From Actinokineospora diospyrosa (GTDB lineage: Bacteria; Actinomycetota; Actinomycetes; Mycobacteriales; Pseudonocardiaceae), in contig NZ_JAMTCO010000018.1 of NCBI RefSeq assembly GCF_024171925.1, forward strand, positions 62,001 through 126,000: 64,000 bases of DNA, given 5' to 3'. The position numbers and the translations under genes are program-made. The notes under the pieces were generated by a model. It saw only the letters and a list, made by a program, of their open reading frames with translations. It had not been told where the DNA came from and made no database searches. Shown here piece after piece: positions 14,807 to 23,140 of the stretch (positions are counted from its first letter, which is position 1; the number at the start of each line of letters is the position of its first letter).

Positions 14807-16774
14807 CTAGCACGACCGTGCGGATAGTTTGCCGGATTCATCCGGCTGCGGTAGTGGCAGCACCACCGGCGTGGCCAGGCCCAAGCAGGCCAAGGAGATC
14901 GAGTCGGAGTCACCCAGGATCATCGAGTTCACGCCGGGGCGGATTCCCGCCGCTGTCACCCAGTGCACCGACTCGGTCGGCACACCACAGGCGAACCGGC
15001 GCGGGTGAGCCCGGTCGTCGGCGTCGATGACCCGGTAGGGCCGAGCGGTGACGGCGAGGCCGCCGGTCTCGTACTCCCCCACCTTGTGCAGGCGGCACTG
15101 ACCGGACGCCAGCAGCTTCCCCATCAACGGGTCGGCCGTCCGACGCAGGTCGATCTCCTGCAACCGGGCCTCGATCAGCACGGTCGCCCGCACCACCGAC
15201 CCGGGCACGGCGGGCGACTCGAGCACGAAACCCGGCTGGTCGGTGTCGGCACGCACCCGCACGCCGGGTCCCATCACCTGCAACACGCCCGCCTCGATCA
15301 GCGCGACCGTCTGCTCGATGCGCGCAGCGGGCGGACCGATCGACAGGAACGCGTTCAGCGGCGTGTAGTGCCCGTCGAGGTGATCCCGGTGCGACTGTGC
15401 ACTAAGGCCGCTGTGGTCGACGACCAAGCGGATCTCGTTGCGCAGGTCGCGCATCACGTCCAGCGCGGCCTTGACCGGGTCGGTGAGGTTGCCCTGCTTC
15501 GCCCGCACGGCATCCGAGCGGAGGTAGTCCAGCAACCACTCCTGGAACGCCTCTTGGTCGGCGAAGATCTGTCCCCGGTACGGGGTTGCGATCCGTTCCC
15601 AGTCCCAGCGATCCGCAGTAGGGATGCCGTACTCATCAAGCAGCAGAGCCTCAGCCGGGTCGCCCCACCGCCTGTCAAGGTAGCGCTCACGGAACCGCTC
15701 CGCCACACACCCGCACTCGCGCTGGGTGATCAGCGTCGAGTAGTAGACCGTCTCGGTCTCCTTAGCGACCAGCGGCCATAGATCCGCCTGGAAGTCGATG
15801 CCGCCCTTAGCCCGCAAGCCAGCGATGACCTCTGGCGTGATCACCGCGGGATCATGGCGACCGGACGGGCCCTTCTCGTTCTCCCCACGCGCGTGGTACG
15901 GCACACCACGGCGGGATCCCGCGTATAGCTTGGGTTCACGTCCCGACGGGCGGTAGACCAACCGGCCGTCGACTCGATCGAACCGTCCACCACGCCCCAG
16001 GGTGAACAGCGCGAGGTGGTCGAAGAAGTTCAGGCCCAGCCCACGCAACGCGACAGCGGTGCCGGGCTGGATCGACGACAAGTCCACATCGGCCGGGTTG
16101 GACGGCAGCACATACGTCAGGCCGTGCTCGGCGGCGTAAGCGGACAACGACCGCTCTGCCGCGCTCGGCCGGACCCGGACGTGCCCTTGCGCCAAGATGA
16201 CCGCGGTGAGGTCATCGAGTCGAGTGCCGTCTTCCAGCAAGACGGTCTGCGGCCCATCGGTGGTGCTGGTGGCGTCCTCAAGGGACACCGCCCGCGAGCG
16301 GTGCACCTCCACCCGCACCGTTCCGGGGGCCTGCCGCACAACGCGGCGGAACACCCACTTGAGGTAGTGACCGTAGAACGACCGGGAGGGGTAGCTGTCC
16401 GGCCCGAGTTCGCGGGCCTGCGCCAGCACCTCCTCCGGGTAGCCCTCGGAGTTGCCCATCAGCACCAAGAACCGCGCCCACTCATAGAGGCTCGGTCCGA
16501 CCTCCAGCCGCCCCGCCAGGTCCACGCTCTCGTCGGTGAACATCGACACCTGGGAGGCGACGGTGTTCAGCAGCAACTGGCGGTCCTGGCTGGTGCGCCA
16601 GACGTCACCCGCGCCGGGGTGGTGCGGGTCGACCACGTGGACGGTCAGCTCCACCCGAGGGAAGTCCCTGGCGTTGGCGCAGATCCGCTCCAGCACCGAC
16701 AGGCCGCGCGGACCCATGCCGACCACGCACACGGCGATCCGACCGGTGCGGGACGGGTCAACACTCAAGGCCAT
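14807..16774 (-). CDS. FAD/NAD(P)-binding protein, possible flavin oxidoreductase of the pathway
   Basis: 655 residues. IAVCVVGMGPRGLSVLERIC is a Rossmann dinucleotide site near the N-terminus; LLLNTVASQVSMFTD and AVILAQGHVRVRPS continue the FAD/NAD(P)-binding domain seen in large single-chain actinobacterial flavoproteins. A second half contains IRLVVDHSGL, YTPLNAFLSIGPPAARIEQT and the closing VHWVTAAGIRPGVNSMILGD. It resembles amine or N-hydroxylating flavoproteins only in layout; the reaction is unknown. ATG 16772-16774 follows GAGAGGAAC. Position between the PhyH dioxygenase and the thioesterase makes it a pathway enzyme. Confidence 0.7.
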   Translation of the reverse strand: MALSVDPSRTGRIAVCVVGMGPRGLSVLERICANARDFPRVELTVHVVDPHHPGAGDVWRTSQDRQLLLNTVASQVSMFTDESVDLAGRLEVGPSLYEWARFLVLMGNSEGYPEEVLAQARELGPDSYPSRSFYGHYLKWVFRRVVRQAPGTVRVEVHRSRAVSLEDATSTTDGPQTVLLEDGTRLDDLTAVILAQGHVRVRPSAAERSLSAYAAEHGLTYVLPSNPADVDLSSIQPGTAVALRGLGLNFFDHLALFTLGRGGRFDRVDGRLVYRPSGREPKLYAGSRRGVPYHARGENEKGPSGRHDPAVITPEVIAGLRAKGGIDFQADLWPLVAKETETVYYSTLITQRECGCVAERFRERYLDRRWGDPAEALLLDEYGIPTADRWDWERIATPYRGQIFADQEAFQEWLLDYLRSDAVRAKQGNLTDPVKAALDVMRDLRNEIRLVVDHSGLSAQSHRDHLDGHYTPLNAFLSIGPPAARIEQTVALIEAGVLQVMGPGVRVRADTDQPGFVLESPAVPGSVVRATVLIEARLQEIDLRRTADPLMGKLLASGQCRLHKVGEYETGGLAVTARPYRVIDADDRAHPRRFACGVPTESVHWVTAAGIRPGVNSMILGDSDSISLACLGLATPVVLPLPQPDESGKLSARSC

Positions 16775-16825
16775 CTCGTTCCTCTCGCCGGGGCGCCACC
16801 CGCCCACGTGATCAGGGGCTGGCGG

Positions 16826-17737
16826 TCAGGCCTTCCAGGTGACCGGGCAGTACTCGGGGTCGGCGTAGTCCGGCGTGCCCGCGGCGGTCTTGCGCACGAT
16901 GAAGTCGTGGTTGTAGTTGACCTGGGTGCCATCGGAGGTGCGGAAGTCGCGGTAGGCGTTCGCGCCGTCCTGCAGGTGCAGGGAGATCGCGCGGCGCGGG
17001 CGGTCGCTGACGTTGGCGCCGCTGCCGTGGTAGGTCTTGCAGTGGTGGAAGCTCACGTGCCCCTTGGGGATCTCCATGGGGACCTTCTTCACCTCGACGT
17101 TGTTGAAGGCCGCGTTGTCCTCCAGCATCTGGTCGAGCTCGGAGCGGTCGCGCTCGGCGAAGTGGCGGTTCGTGGTGTCGTTGTCGCCGATCTCCTTCCA
17201 CAGGTGGCTGCCGTCCACCATGGTGATCGTGCCCATCTCCTCCGGGCAGTCGTGGAAGGGGATGAACGCGGTCAGCATCCGCTCCGAGGTGGACGTCGAC
17301 CAGTAGTGCTTGTCGAAGTGCCACGGGACGATGTTGGTGACGTCGTCGGGCTTGGGCTGCTTGTAGATCAGGGTCGACTGGAAGACCCGGATCTCCTCGG
17401 CCTCGGCCAGCCGCGCGGCCACCGCGCCCAGCAGCGGCTTGCGCAGGATCGCGCCGATCGTGTCGTCCTCGTAGTGCACGTAGTCGTTGTGCCGCTGGAC
17501 CGCGCCCTTCTCGGGGGTCCAGTACGCCAGGCGCGGCGGGTGCGCGGGCAGCGTGCGGTCGCGGTGGCCCCCGTAGAACGCCTCGCTCGCGGCGACGAGG
17601 GTGTCGATCTCCTCGTCGGTGAACAGCTTCTTGCTCAGGTACCACCCGTGCTCGGCGTAGAACTGGACCTCGTCGTCGGTCGGCAGTAACGCGAGCTCGT
17701 CTTCGGTCAGGTCGAACGAACGCAGTTGCGTGGTCAC
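16826..17737 (-). CDS. Phytanoyl-CoA dioxygenase (PhyH) family Fe(II)/2-oxoglutarate oxygenase
   Basis: 303 residues. The iron triad is visible: WHFDKHYWSTS gives His-x-Asp and HHCKTYHGSGANVSDRPRRA gives the distal His followed by the 2-oxoglutarate Arg (RRAISLH). The N-terminal YAEHGWYLSKKLFTDEEI is typical of PhyH oxygenases. The likely chemistry is hydroxylation, possibly chlorination-free, of an aliphatic or amino acid-derived intermediate. GTG start at 17735-17737 with GGGGA upstream. It is downstream of hmaS by 59 bases in the same direction. The substrate is unknown. Confidence 0.87.
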   Translation of the reverse strand: MTTQLRSFDLTEDELALLPTDDEVQFYAEHGWYLSKKLFTDEEIDTLVAASEAFYGGHRDRTLPAHPPRLAYWTPEKGAVQRHNDYVHYEDDTIGAILRKPLLGAVAARLAEAEEIRVFQSTLIYKQPKPDDVTNIVPWHFDKHYWSTSTSERMLTAFIPFHDCPEEMGTITMVDGSHLWKEIGDNDTTNRHFAERDRSELDQMLEDNAAFNNVEVKKVPMEIPKGHVSFHHCKTYHGSGANVSDRPRRAISLHLQDGANAYRDFRTSDGTQVNYNHDFIVRKTAAGTPDYADPEYCPVTWKA

Positions 17738-17796
17738 GCTGGAATCCCCTTTTGCCGAAATGTCACAGTCCCCGATATGACAGTGGAGCGTGCGGC

Positions 17797-18873
17797 TCAA
17801 CCCGCGGTGGCGGGGCTCTCCGAGGCGCGCAGCACGGCCTCGTAGAGCGCGCGGATGTTGCCGCTGCCGAAGGTCTTGGCACCGTGGCGGTCGATGACCT
17901 CCAGGAAGTAGGTGCCCCTGGCGTGGATCGAGCGGGTGAAGATCTGGAAGACCTCGCCCCAGTGGTCGCGGTCGACGAGCACGTTGGTGCGGCGCAGCGC
18001 CTCGACCCCCAGGTCGACCCGGCCCAGCCGCTCCTGCAGCGCGTCGTAGTAGCTCGCCGGGGTGGACAGGAACTGCACACCGCGCGCGGCGAAGGTCTCC
18101 ACCGAGCCGACGATGTCGTCGGTGAGGAACGCCAGGTGCTGCACACCGGCGCCGTCGTGGCGGGCGAGGAAGTCGTCGATCTGACCGGGGCGGCGGGTGC
18201 TGTCCGGCTCGATCAGGGTGAAGGTGACCTTCGTGGACTTGCTCTGCACCACCTTGGAGTCCATCGCCTGGTCGCCGATCTCGATGTACTCCTCGAAGAT
18301 CTGCTCGAAGTCGAAGACGTCCTTGTAGAACTGGACGGTCGGGGCGAGGGTGCCCGCGGGCAGGCAGACGGCGATGTGGTCGACGATGTCGAGCAGGCTG
18401 TCGCCCTCCTCGACGTCGTGGGTCAGCATCCCGATGACGCCGGGCAGGAACTCGTCGCGCTCGCCGCGGCGCTCGATGAACCGGTGCCGCACGTCGCCGA
18501 AGCCGATGACCTCGGCGATGGTGACGCTGGTGTCGCCGTCGGTGTGGGTGACCGGCTCGGCGACCGCGGTCGCGCCGCGGCCCACGGCCTCGGCGAAGGC
18601 GGCCTTCGCGTCGGCCACGGTGAACGCCAGGCTGGACACGCCGTCGCCGTGGCGGGCCACGTACTGGGCGGCGGCGCTGCGCGGGTTGAGCCCGGAGGTG
18701 AGCAGGAGCTGTATTCGACCGTGCCGCAACAGCAGCGACCGGTCGTCGGGCAGGCTCGTCTCCGGTCCGCCCTGACCCGCCACCCGGAAGCCGAGCGCGG
18801 TGCACAGGTAGAACGCGGACTGCTGGACGTCTCCGACGTAGAGCTCGACGTGGTCGATGTCCTGGATATCCAT
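17797..18873 (-). CDS. hmaS: 4-Hydroxymandelate synthase
   Basis: 358 residues, two-VOC-domain enzyme related to 4-hydroxyphenylpyruvate dioxygenase. The iron ligands appear as IVDHIAVCL (His), GAGVQHLAFLTDD (His) and TYFLEVIDRHGA (Glu). The domain spacing and segments such as HGDGVSSLAFTV, QAMDSKVVQS, EPDSTRRPGQIDDFL and GSGNIRALYEAV match HmaS of glycopeptide clusters rather than HPPD. It converts 4-hydroxyphenylpyruvate to (S)-4-hydroxymandelate, the first committed step to hydroxyphenylglycine. The ATG 18871-18873 follows an AGGGGGA-like purine run. It opens a transcript fragment after a 145-base gap. Confidence 0.9.
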   Translation of the reverse strand: MDIQDIDHVELYVGDVQQSAFYLCTALGFRVAGQGGPETSLPDDRSLLLRHGRIQLLLTSGLNPRSAAAQYVARHGDGVSSLAFTVADAKAAFAEAVGRGATAVAEPVTHTDGDTSVTIAEVIGFGDVRHRFIERRGERDEFLPGVIGMLTHDVEEGDSLLDIVDHIAVCLPAGTLAPTVQFYKDVFDFEQIFEEYIEIGDQAMDSKVVQSKSTKVTFTLIEPDSTRRPGQIDDFLARHDGAGVQHLAFLTDDIVGSVETFAARGVQFLSTPASYYDALQERLGRVDLGVEALRRTNVLVDRDHWGEVFQIFTRSIHARGTYFLEVIDRHGAKTFGSGNIRALYEAVLRASESPATAG

Positions 18874-19018
18874 ATTCTTCCCCCTTCGGGAATGACTCCG
18901 CTACCGATGGGCACCGGGGTTCGACGGCGCCGGAAATAAACGCGGGTGATGTGATCAACCGCGCTGGATTGTCGATTGTTGAGGCCGACCCGGCACTAGA
19001 ACATGTTTACCACAATCG

Positions 19019-19549
19019 TCATGACTGGTGGTCCATAACCGCGTGGAATCGGCACACTTCACCACCGGTACGCACGCACGACACCCGGGAATCACGCACG
19101 GTGACCCCCATTCCCTCGAACCAGCCCTCACGCATCTGCGGGCACGGGCATTCGTACCCCTCCAACGCACGTGCGGCGGCCAGCATGCGCAGCGAGTAGT
19201 TCTTGGTGATGACGCTTTCCCACTCGTTGTCGCCGGTCACCGCGTGCTCGGCGGTCATCATCGCCGAGTTCCAGGACACCTTGGGAATTTCCTCGAACCA
19301 CTTGACGAATTCCTCGAGCGACATCGCGGTGAAGTCGAGACCGTGCTGGTGGCGGTACCAGCGGGCGATTCGGCGGAACACGAACCGGATGGCCTCGGCA
19401 TTGATCTCATTCGCCGCTTCCTGGCCGAAGCGGCGCAGCACGCCCTGGTACCAGCGGGCGTCGTGCAGCCACCAGAACTCGTGCAGCGGCGGCGCGCCGG
19501 GGTCGGCATCGGACTCGACCCGCTCGTTCTCGACTTCGGTCCCGCTCAT
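19019..19549 (-). CDS. DUF6125 / ATC-hydrolase-like small protein
   Basis: 176 residues. LHEFWWLHDARWYQGVLRRF, then GQEAANEINAEAIRFVFRRI, and the closing ECPCPQMREGWFEGMGVTV with a final Cys-His (RTGGEVCRFHAVM) match the family described as DUF6125, related to L-2-amino-thiazoline-4-carboxylate hydrolase-like proteins. Three or four conserved Cys/His residues could bind a metal or form the active site. Function in this pathway is unknown; it lies 32 bases after the ketosynthase gene and is likely in the same operon. Confidence 0.6.
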   Translation of the reverse strand: MSGTEVENERVESDADPGAPPLHEFWWLHDARWYQGVLRRFGQEAANEINAEAIRFVFRRIARWYRHQHGLDFTAMSLEEFVKWFEEIPKVSWNSAMMTAEHAVTGDNEWESVITKNYSLRMLAAARALEGYECPCPQMREGWFEGMGVTVRDSRVSCVRTGGEVCRFHAVMDHQS

Positions 19550-19581
19550 CGCGTGCCTCCCCGACAGGTGTGTTCCCGGTA

Positions 19582-20844
19582 TCAGCCGAACCGCTTCGCC
19601 GTGGTGCTCGCCGGGGCGAGGGCGAGGCTGATGTTGTGCCCGCCGAACCCGAAGGAGTTCGACAGCGCGACCGACACCGGCCCCTGCCTCGGCTTGTCCA
19701 GCACGTGGTCGAGTTCGCAGCGCGGGTCGACCTCGGCCAGGTTGAACGTGGGCGGCAGGGTGCCCTTGGCGATCGCCAGCGCGGTCACCGCCGCCTCGAT
19801 CGCCCCGGCCGCGGCCAGCGAGTGCCCGATCACCGACTTGGTCGCGCTGACCGCCGGGGAGTGCGCGCCGAACACGTCGTGCACGGCCTTGGTCTCGGCG
19901 ACGTCACCGCGCTTGGTGCTGGTCCCGTGCGCGTTGATGTAGTCCACATCAGACGGTGCGACACCGGCGCTGGCCACCGCGCGGCGCATGGCCTCCGCCG
20001 CGCCCTCACCGTCGGCGCGCGGCGCGGTGAGGTGGTGGGCGTCGGTGGTGCCGCCCCAGCCGATGAGGTCGGCGTAGCCCGCGACACCGCGCGCGTTGGC
20101 GTGCTCGACGCTCTCCAGCACGACCACGCAGGAGCCCTCGCTGAGCACGAAACCGTTGCGGCCCTTGTCGAACGGGCGGCTCGCCTGGGTCGGGTCGGCC
20201 CAGCCGTTGGCGGTGGCGCGGGCGTTGACGAACCCGGTGGCGATGCTGGGGTGCAGCGGCGCGTCGGTGCCGCCGCAGACCACCACGTCCGCGTCGCCCG
20301 CGCGGATGAGCCGCAGCCCGTCGGCGATCGACTGGGCACCGGCGGCGCACGCGGTGGCGACGGCGGCGCTGTAGCCGCGCAGGCCGAACCGCAGCGCGAT
20401 CCGCGCGGCGGCCATGTTCGGCAGGATGCCGGGGATCATGTACGGGCTGATCCCGGTGCGCCCCTTGGCGCGGCGCGCCGAGGCCTGCTCCTCGTAGGTG
20501 AGCAGACCGCCGCCGCCGCTGGAGACGACCGTGGCGATCCGGTGCGGGTCAGCGTTCTCGCCCACCACCAGGCCAGCGTCGGCGATGGCGTCGTCGGCCG
20601 CGGCCAGCGCGAGCAGCACGTAGCGGTCCAGGCACGGGTCGGCCCGGTCGTAGATCGACGCCGGGTCGACCTCCGGTGCCACACCGGCGTTCTCGATCCA
20701 GGTGGCCACGACGTGGTCGCGCGGCGGGGTGACGATGCCGGAGCGGCCCTCGCACTGCGCGTCGAAGGTGCTGGTCGCCCCCCGGCCCGCGGGGGTGATC
20801 ATGCCGATGCCGGTGATGACCGCACTGCGGCCCGCGGCGCTCAC
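19582..20844 (-). CDS. Beta-ketoacyl-ACP synthase (FabF/KS), complete
   Basis: 420 residues. The full condensing triad is present: Cys in YSAAVATACAAGAQSIADGL, His in YINAHGTSTKRGDV and His in KSVIGHSLAAAGAIEA, plus GFGGHN near the end. It should elongate an ACP-bound acyl chain with malonyl-ACP. The GTG start overlaps the upstream ligase stop (GTGA), so the two are translationally coupled. A second complete KS and a short KS-like protein occur nearby; which pairs with which is open. Confidence 0.9.
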   Translation of the reverse strand: MSAAGRSAVITGIGMITPAGRGATSTFDAQCEGRSGIVTPPRDHVVATWIENAGVAPEVDPASIYDRADPCLDRYVLLALAAADDAIADAGLVVGENADPHRIATVVSSGGGGLLTYEEQASARRAKGRTGISPYMIPGILPNMAAARIALRFGLRGYSAAVATACAAGAQSIADGLRLIRAGDADVVVCGGTDAPLHPSIATGFVNARATANGWADPTQASRPFDKGRNGFVLSEGSCVVVLESVEHANARGVAGYADLIGWGGTTDAHHLTAPRADGEGAAEAMRRAVASAGVAPSDVDYINAHGTSTKRGDVAETKAVHDVFGAHSPAVSATKSVIGHSLAAAGAIEAAVTALAIAKGTLPPTFNLAEVDPRCELDHVLDKPRQGPVSVALSNSFGFGGHNISLALAPASTTAKRFG

Positions 20845-22469
20845 GCGGTCACCGAACGCAGCTTGTCGGCGTGCTGCTGGCGGAGGACGACCTTGCGGAC
20901 CTTGCCGGTCGCGCCGCGCGGGATGTCGTCCTCGTTCACGACAACGACCTCGCGGATGGTCGCGGCGACGTACTCCGGTAGCGCCGCCTTGACCGCCGCG
21001 GTGTGGTCGATAGAGGTGTCCGCACCAGCGTTGAGGGTCAACAGCACCGCGGATGCCACCTGACCCTCGTCGTCCTTGACCGCGACAACAGTGCAGTCGA
21101 GCACGTCCGGGTTCGACGCGAGCACGCGCTCCTCGGACTGCGCGGTGTAAAGGCGCTTGCCCTCGCCGAGGTCGATGGCGTCAACAGCGCGGTCGACGTG
21201 GTAGTAGTACCCCTCCGCGTCGCGATAGGCGAGGTCACCGGTGAGGAAGTACCCGGCGAGCCTGCTGCGATAGGTGGTCACCGAGTCGTTCCAGTACCCC
21301 GGCGCCAGCGTTGGGGACCGCACACCGAGCTGACCGACCTCGCCGACGGGCAGCTTGTCGCCGTTGTCGTCGAGCACCGCGATGTCGGCGAACGCGTGCG
21401 GCTTGCCGATGCAGCGGCCGTAGCGGTCGGTGTCGGGGGTGTGGGTGATGAAGAACTGCGAGTGGCCCATCTCGGTGGAGCCCAGGCCGTCGATGAACGC
21501 CGACCCGGTCACCTGGCTCACGCCCTGGGCGCTGACCACGGTGCGGGTGCCGACGGAGATCAGCCTGCGGATGTGCGCCTCGTGCGCGCAGTCGCCGGTG
21601 TTCCACCAGAACTGCACCGAGGACACGTCGTAGCCGGTGAGGTCGTGCGAGACCAGCTCCGGCCAGGTCGCGGCGAAGCCGAGCACGCAGGTCGGCTTCC
21701 AGCGGTCGATCGCCTCGAGCACCTTGGTGCCGGACTGCTCGGACAGGCACAGCAGCTGCGAGCGGTTGCTCAGCGCCAGGCTGGTGGCGATGACGATCGC
21801 CGCGTGGTTGGCGGGCAGCGCGCTCAGCATCCGGTCGACGCCCTGGGCGCGCGGCAGGCGCAGCCGGTGGCGGACCGAGGCGAACAGGCTCGAGTGCGAG
21901 GCGACGACCGCCTTGGGCATGCCGGTGGTCCCCGAGGAGTGGGTGATCACCACCGGGTCGTCGGCGTGGTGGCGGTACTGCTCCGGCGCGGCGGACGGGT
22001 CGCCGTTGAGCAGCTCGGCCACGTCGATGAACAGCCCGACGCCCTCGACGCCGTCGCCGAGCTTGGCCCGGTGGGCGGCGTCGGTGAGCACGGCGACCGG
22101 GCGGACCCGGGTGATGTAGACCGCGGCGGTCTCGCCGGGCAGGTTCTTGTTCACCAGCGCCGGGATCGCGCCGATGCGGGCCAGCGCCAGGTAGTTGAGC
22201 ACCAGGTCCGCGGAGTCGGTCACGTAGATGGCGACCGGGTCGCGCGAGACGATGCCCTTGGCGTGGAAGATCGAGGCGCGCGAGGCGACCTGGAACTCCA
22301 GCTGCCGCAGGGTGAGCGGCTCCCACGCCGGGTGGCCGTCGACGGCGGTGTCGAAGCTCAGCGTCGGCTCGTCGAGGCCGTAGCCGTTGCGCACGAGCGT
22401 GCTGAGCACGTTGCCGATGCCCAGGTCCGGGTCTGCGGCCAGCTGCGCCCGGGTTGTCTTGACGGTCAC
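20841..22469 (-). CDS. Adenylate-forming acyl-CoA/ACP ligase with an unusual hinge region
   Basis: 542 residues, ANL superfamily. The P-loop is VVITHSSGTTGMPKAVVASH (Thr/Ser-rich A3), later GLGSTEMGHSQFF (A5) and YFLTGDLAYRDAEGYYYHVD (A7). The A8 hinge reads DRAVDAIDLGEGKRLYTAQS instead of the usual GRxxDxI-x-x-GxxVxPxE, although the C-terminal A10 Lys is in IPRGATGKVRKVVLR. It should activate a carboxylate with ATP and pass it to a thiol (ACP or CoA). GTG start overlaps the KS-like gene stop (GTGA), and its stop overlaps the next KS start. Confidence 0.85.
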   Translation of the reverse strand: MTVKTTRAQLAADPDLGIGNVLSTLVRNGYGLDEPTLSFDTAVDGHPAWEPLTLRQLEFQVASRASIFHAKGIVSRDPVAIYVTDSADLVLNYLALARIGAIPALVNKNLPGETAAVYITRVRPVAVLTDAAHRAKLGDGVEGVGLFIDVAELLNGDPSAAPEQYRHHADDPVVITHSSGTTGMPKAVVASHSSLFASVRHRLRLPRAQGVDRMLSALPANHAAIVIATSLALSNRSQLLCLSEQSGTKVLEAIDRWKPTCVLGFAATWPELVSHDLTGYDVSSVQFWWNTGDCAHEAHIRRLISVGTRTVVSAQGVSQVTGSAFIDGLGSTEMGHSQFFITHTPDTDRYGRCIGKPHAFADIAVLDDNGDKLPVGEVGQLGVRSPTLAPGYWNDSVTTYRSRLAGYFLTGDLAYRDAEGYYYHVDRAVDAIDLGEGKRLYTAQSEERVLASNPDVLDCTVVAVKDDEGQVASAVLLTLNAGADTSIDHTAAVKAALPEYVAATIREVVVVNEDDIPRGATGKVRKVVLRQQHADKLRSVTA

Positions 22470-23140
22470 TGCGAACTCCTCTGCTCGTTCGTGGGCGCTG
22501 CGCCTGTCGATGCTGTGCCTGTGGGTGCCGTACCTGTGAGCGCTGTGCTGGTGGGTGCCGTACCTGTGAGCGGCGCGGCCGCCCTGCCCAGCAGCAGGGC
22601 CCTCGCCTCCTCGGCGCCCTGCTCGACGAGCACCAGCAGGACCTCGTCGGCCGCCTCGTCGGCGATGAGCAGGTCGGCCACCGCCACGGCGTCGGCGACC
22701 GGGTCGGCCACCGGGCTGGTGCACACGACCGGGCCGCGCAGGCCCCAGGTCACCGCGACCCGGCCCGCCGCGGAGTTGACCACCGACTGGAAGAACAGGA
22801 TCGGCGGCATCCGCTTGCCCGCGTCCACCGCGGCCGCGACGGCCGTCGACGTGCCGAGGTCACCGCGGACGCTGACCACCACGACCGCCGTGCGGTCGCC
22901 GCGCTCGGCCGGGGCCGGGGCGCTGCCGTGCACCTGGCTGAGGCAGTCGTCGGCGGCCTGGGCGATCAGCGGGGCGAAGGACGAGCTGACGAACCCCGGC
23001 AACGGGGCTGGCTGCGCGGAAGGATCCGCGCCCGGCCACCGCGCCTCGGCGAGCACCTCCAGCTCCACTGTGGACAAGTCGAGATCCGACAGATCCGACA
23101 AGTCCACAATGGAGAGTGCGGTGTCCGTCGTCGTGGTCAT
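22466..23140 (-). CDS. Short ketosynthase-like (PF13723-type) protein with a repetitive tail
   Basis: 224 residues. GDRTAVVVVSVRGDLGTSTA, KRMPPILFFQSVVNSAAGRV and LRGPVVCTSPVADPVADAV match the N-terminal half of ketosynthase/chain-length-factor-like proteins (ketoacyl-synt_2). There is no active-site Cys context, no HGT motif and no C-terminal half, so it cannot condense alone; a partner role for a KS is likely. The last ~40 residues are low-complexity Thr/Ala/Gly/Pro (TGTAPTSTALTGTAPTGTAS) built from DNA tandem repeats. ATG overlaps KS2 stop (ATGA); its stop overlaps the ligase start (GTGA). Confidence 0.7.
   Translation of the reverse strand: MTTTTDTALSIVDLSDLSDLDLSTVELEVLAEARWPGADPSAQPAPLPGFVSSSFAPLIAQAADDCLSQVHGSAPAPAERGDRTAVVVVSVRGDLGTSTAVAAAVDAGKRMPPILFFQSVVNSAAGRVAVTWGLRGPVVCTSPVADPVADAVAVADLLIADEAADEVLLVLVEQGAEEARALLLGRAAAPLTGTAPTSTALTGTAPTGTASTGAAPTNEQRSSQ

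Noticed and set aside
16016-17689. Long rightward open frame of 557 codons opposite the FAD and PhyH genes
   Set aside because: Shadow of high-GC codons on the other strand; Val/Arg/Gly/His-rich, no motif, and the leftward genes have clear catalytic residues.
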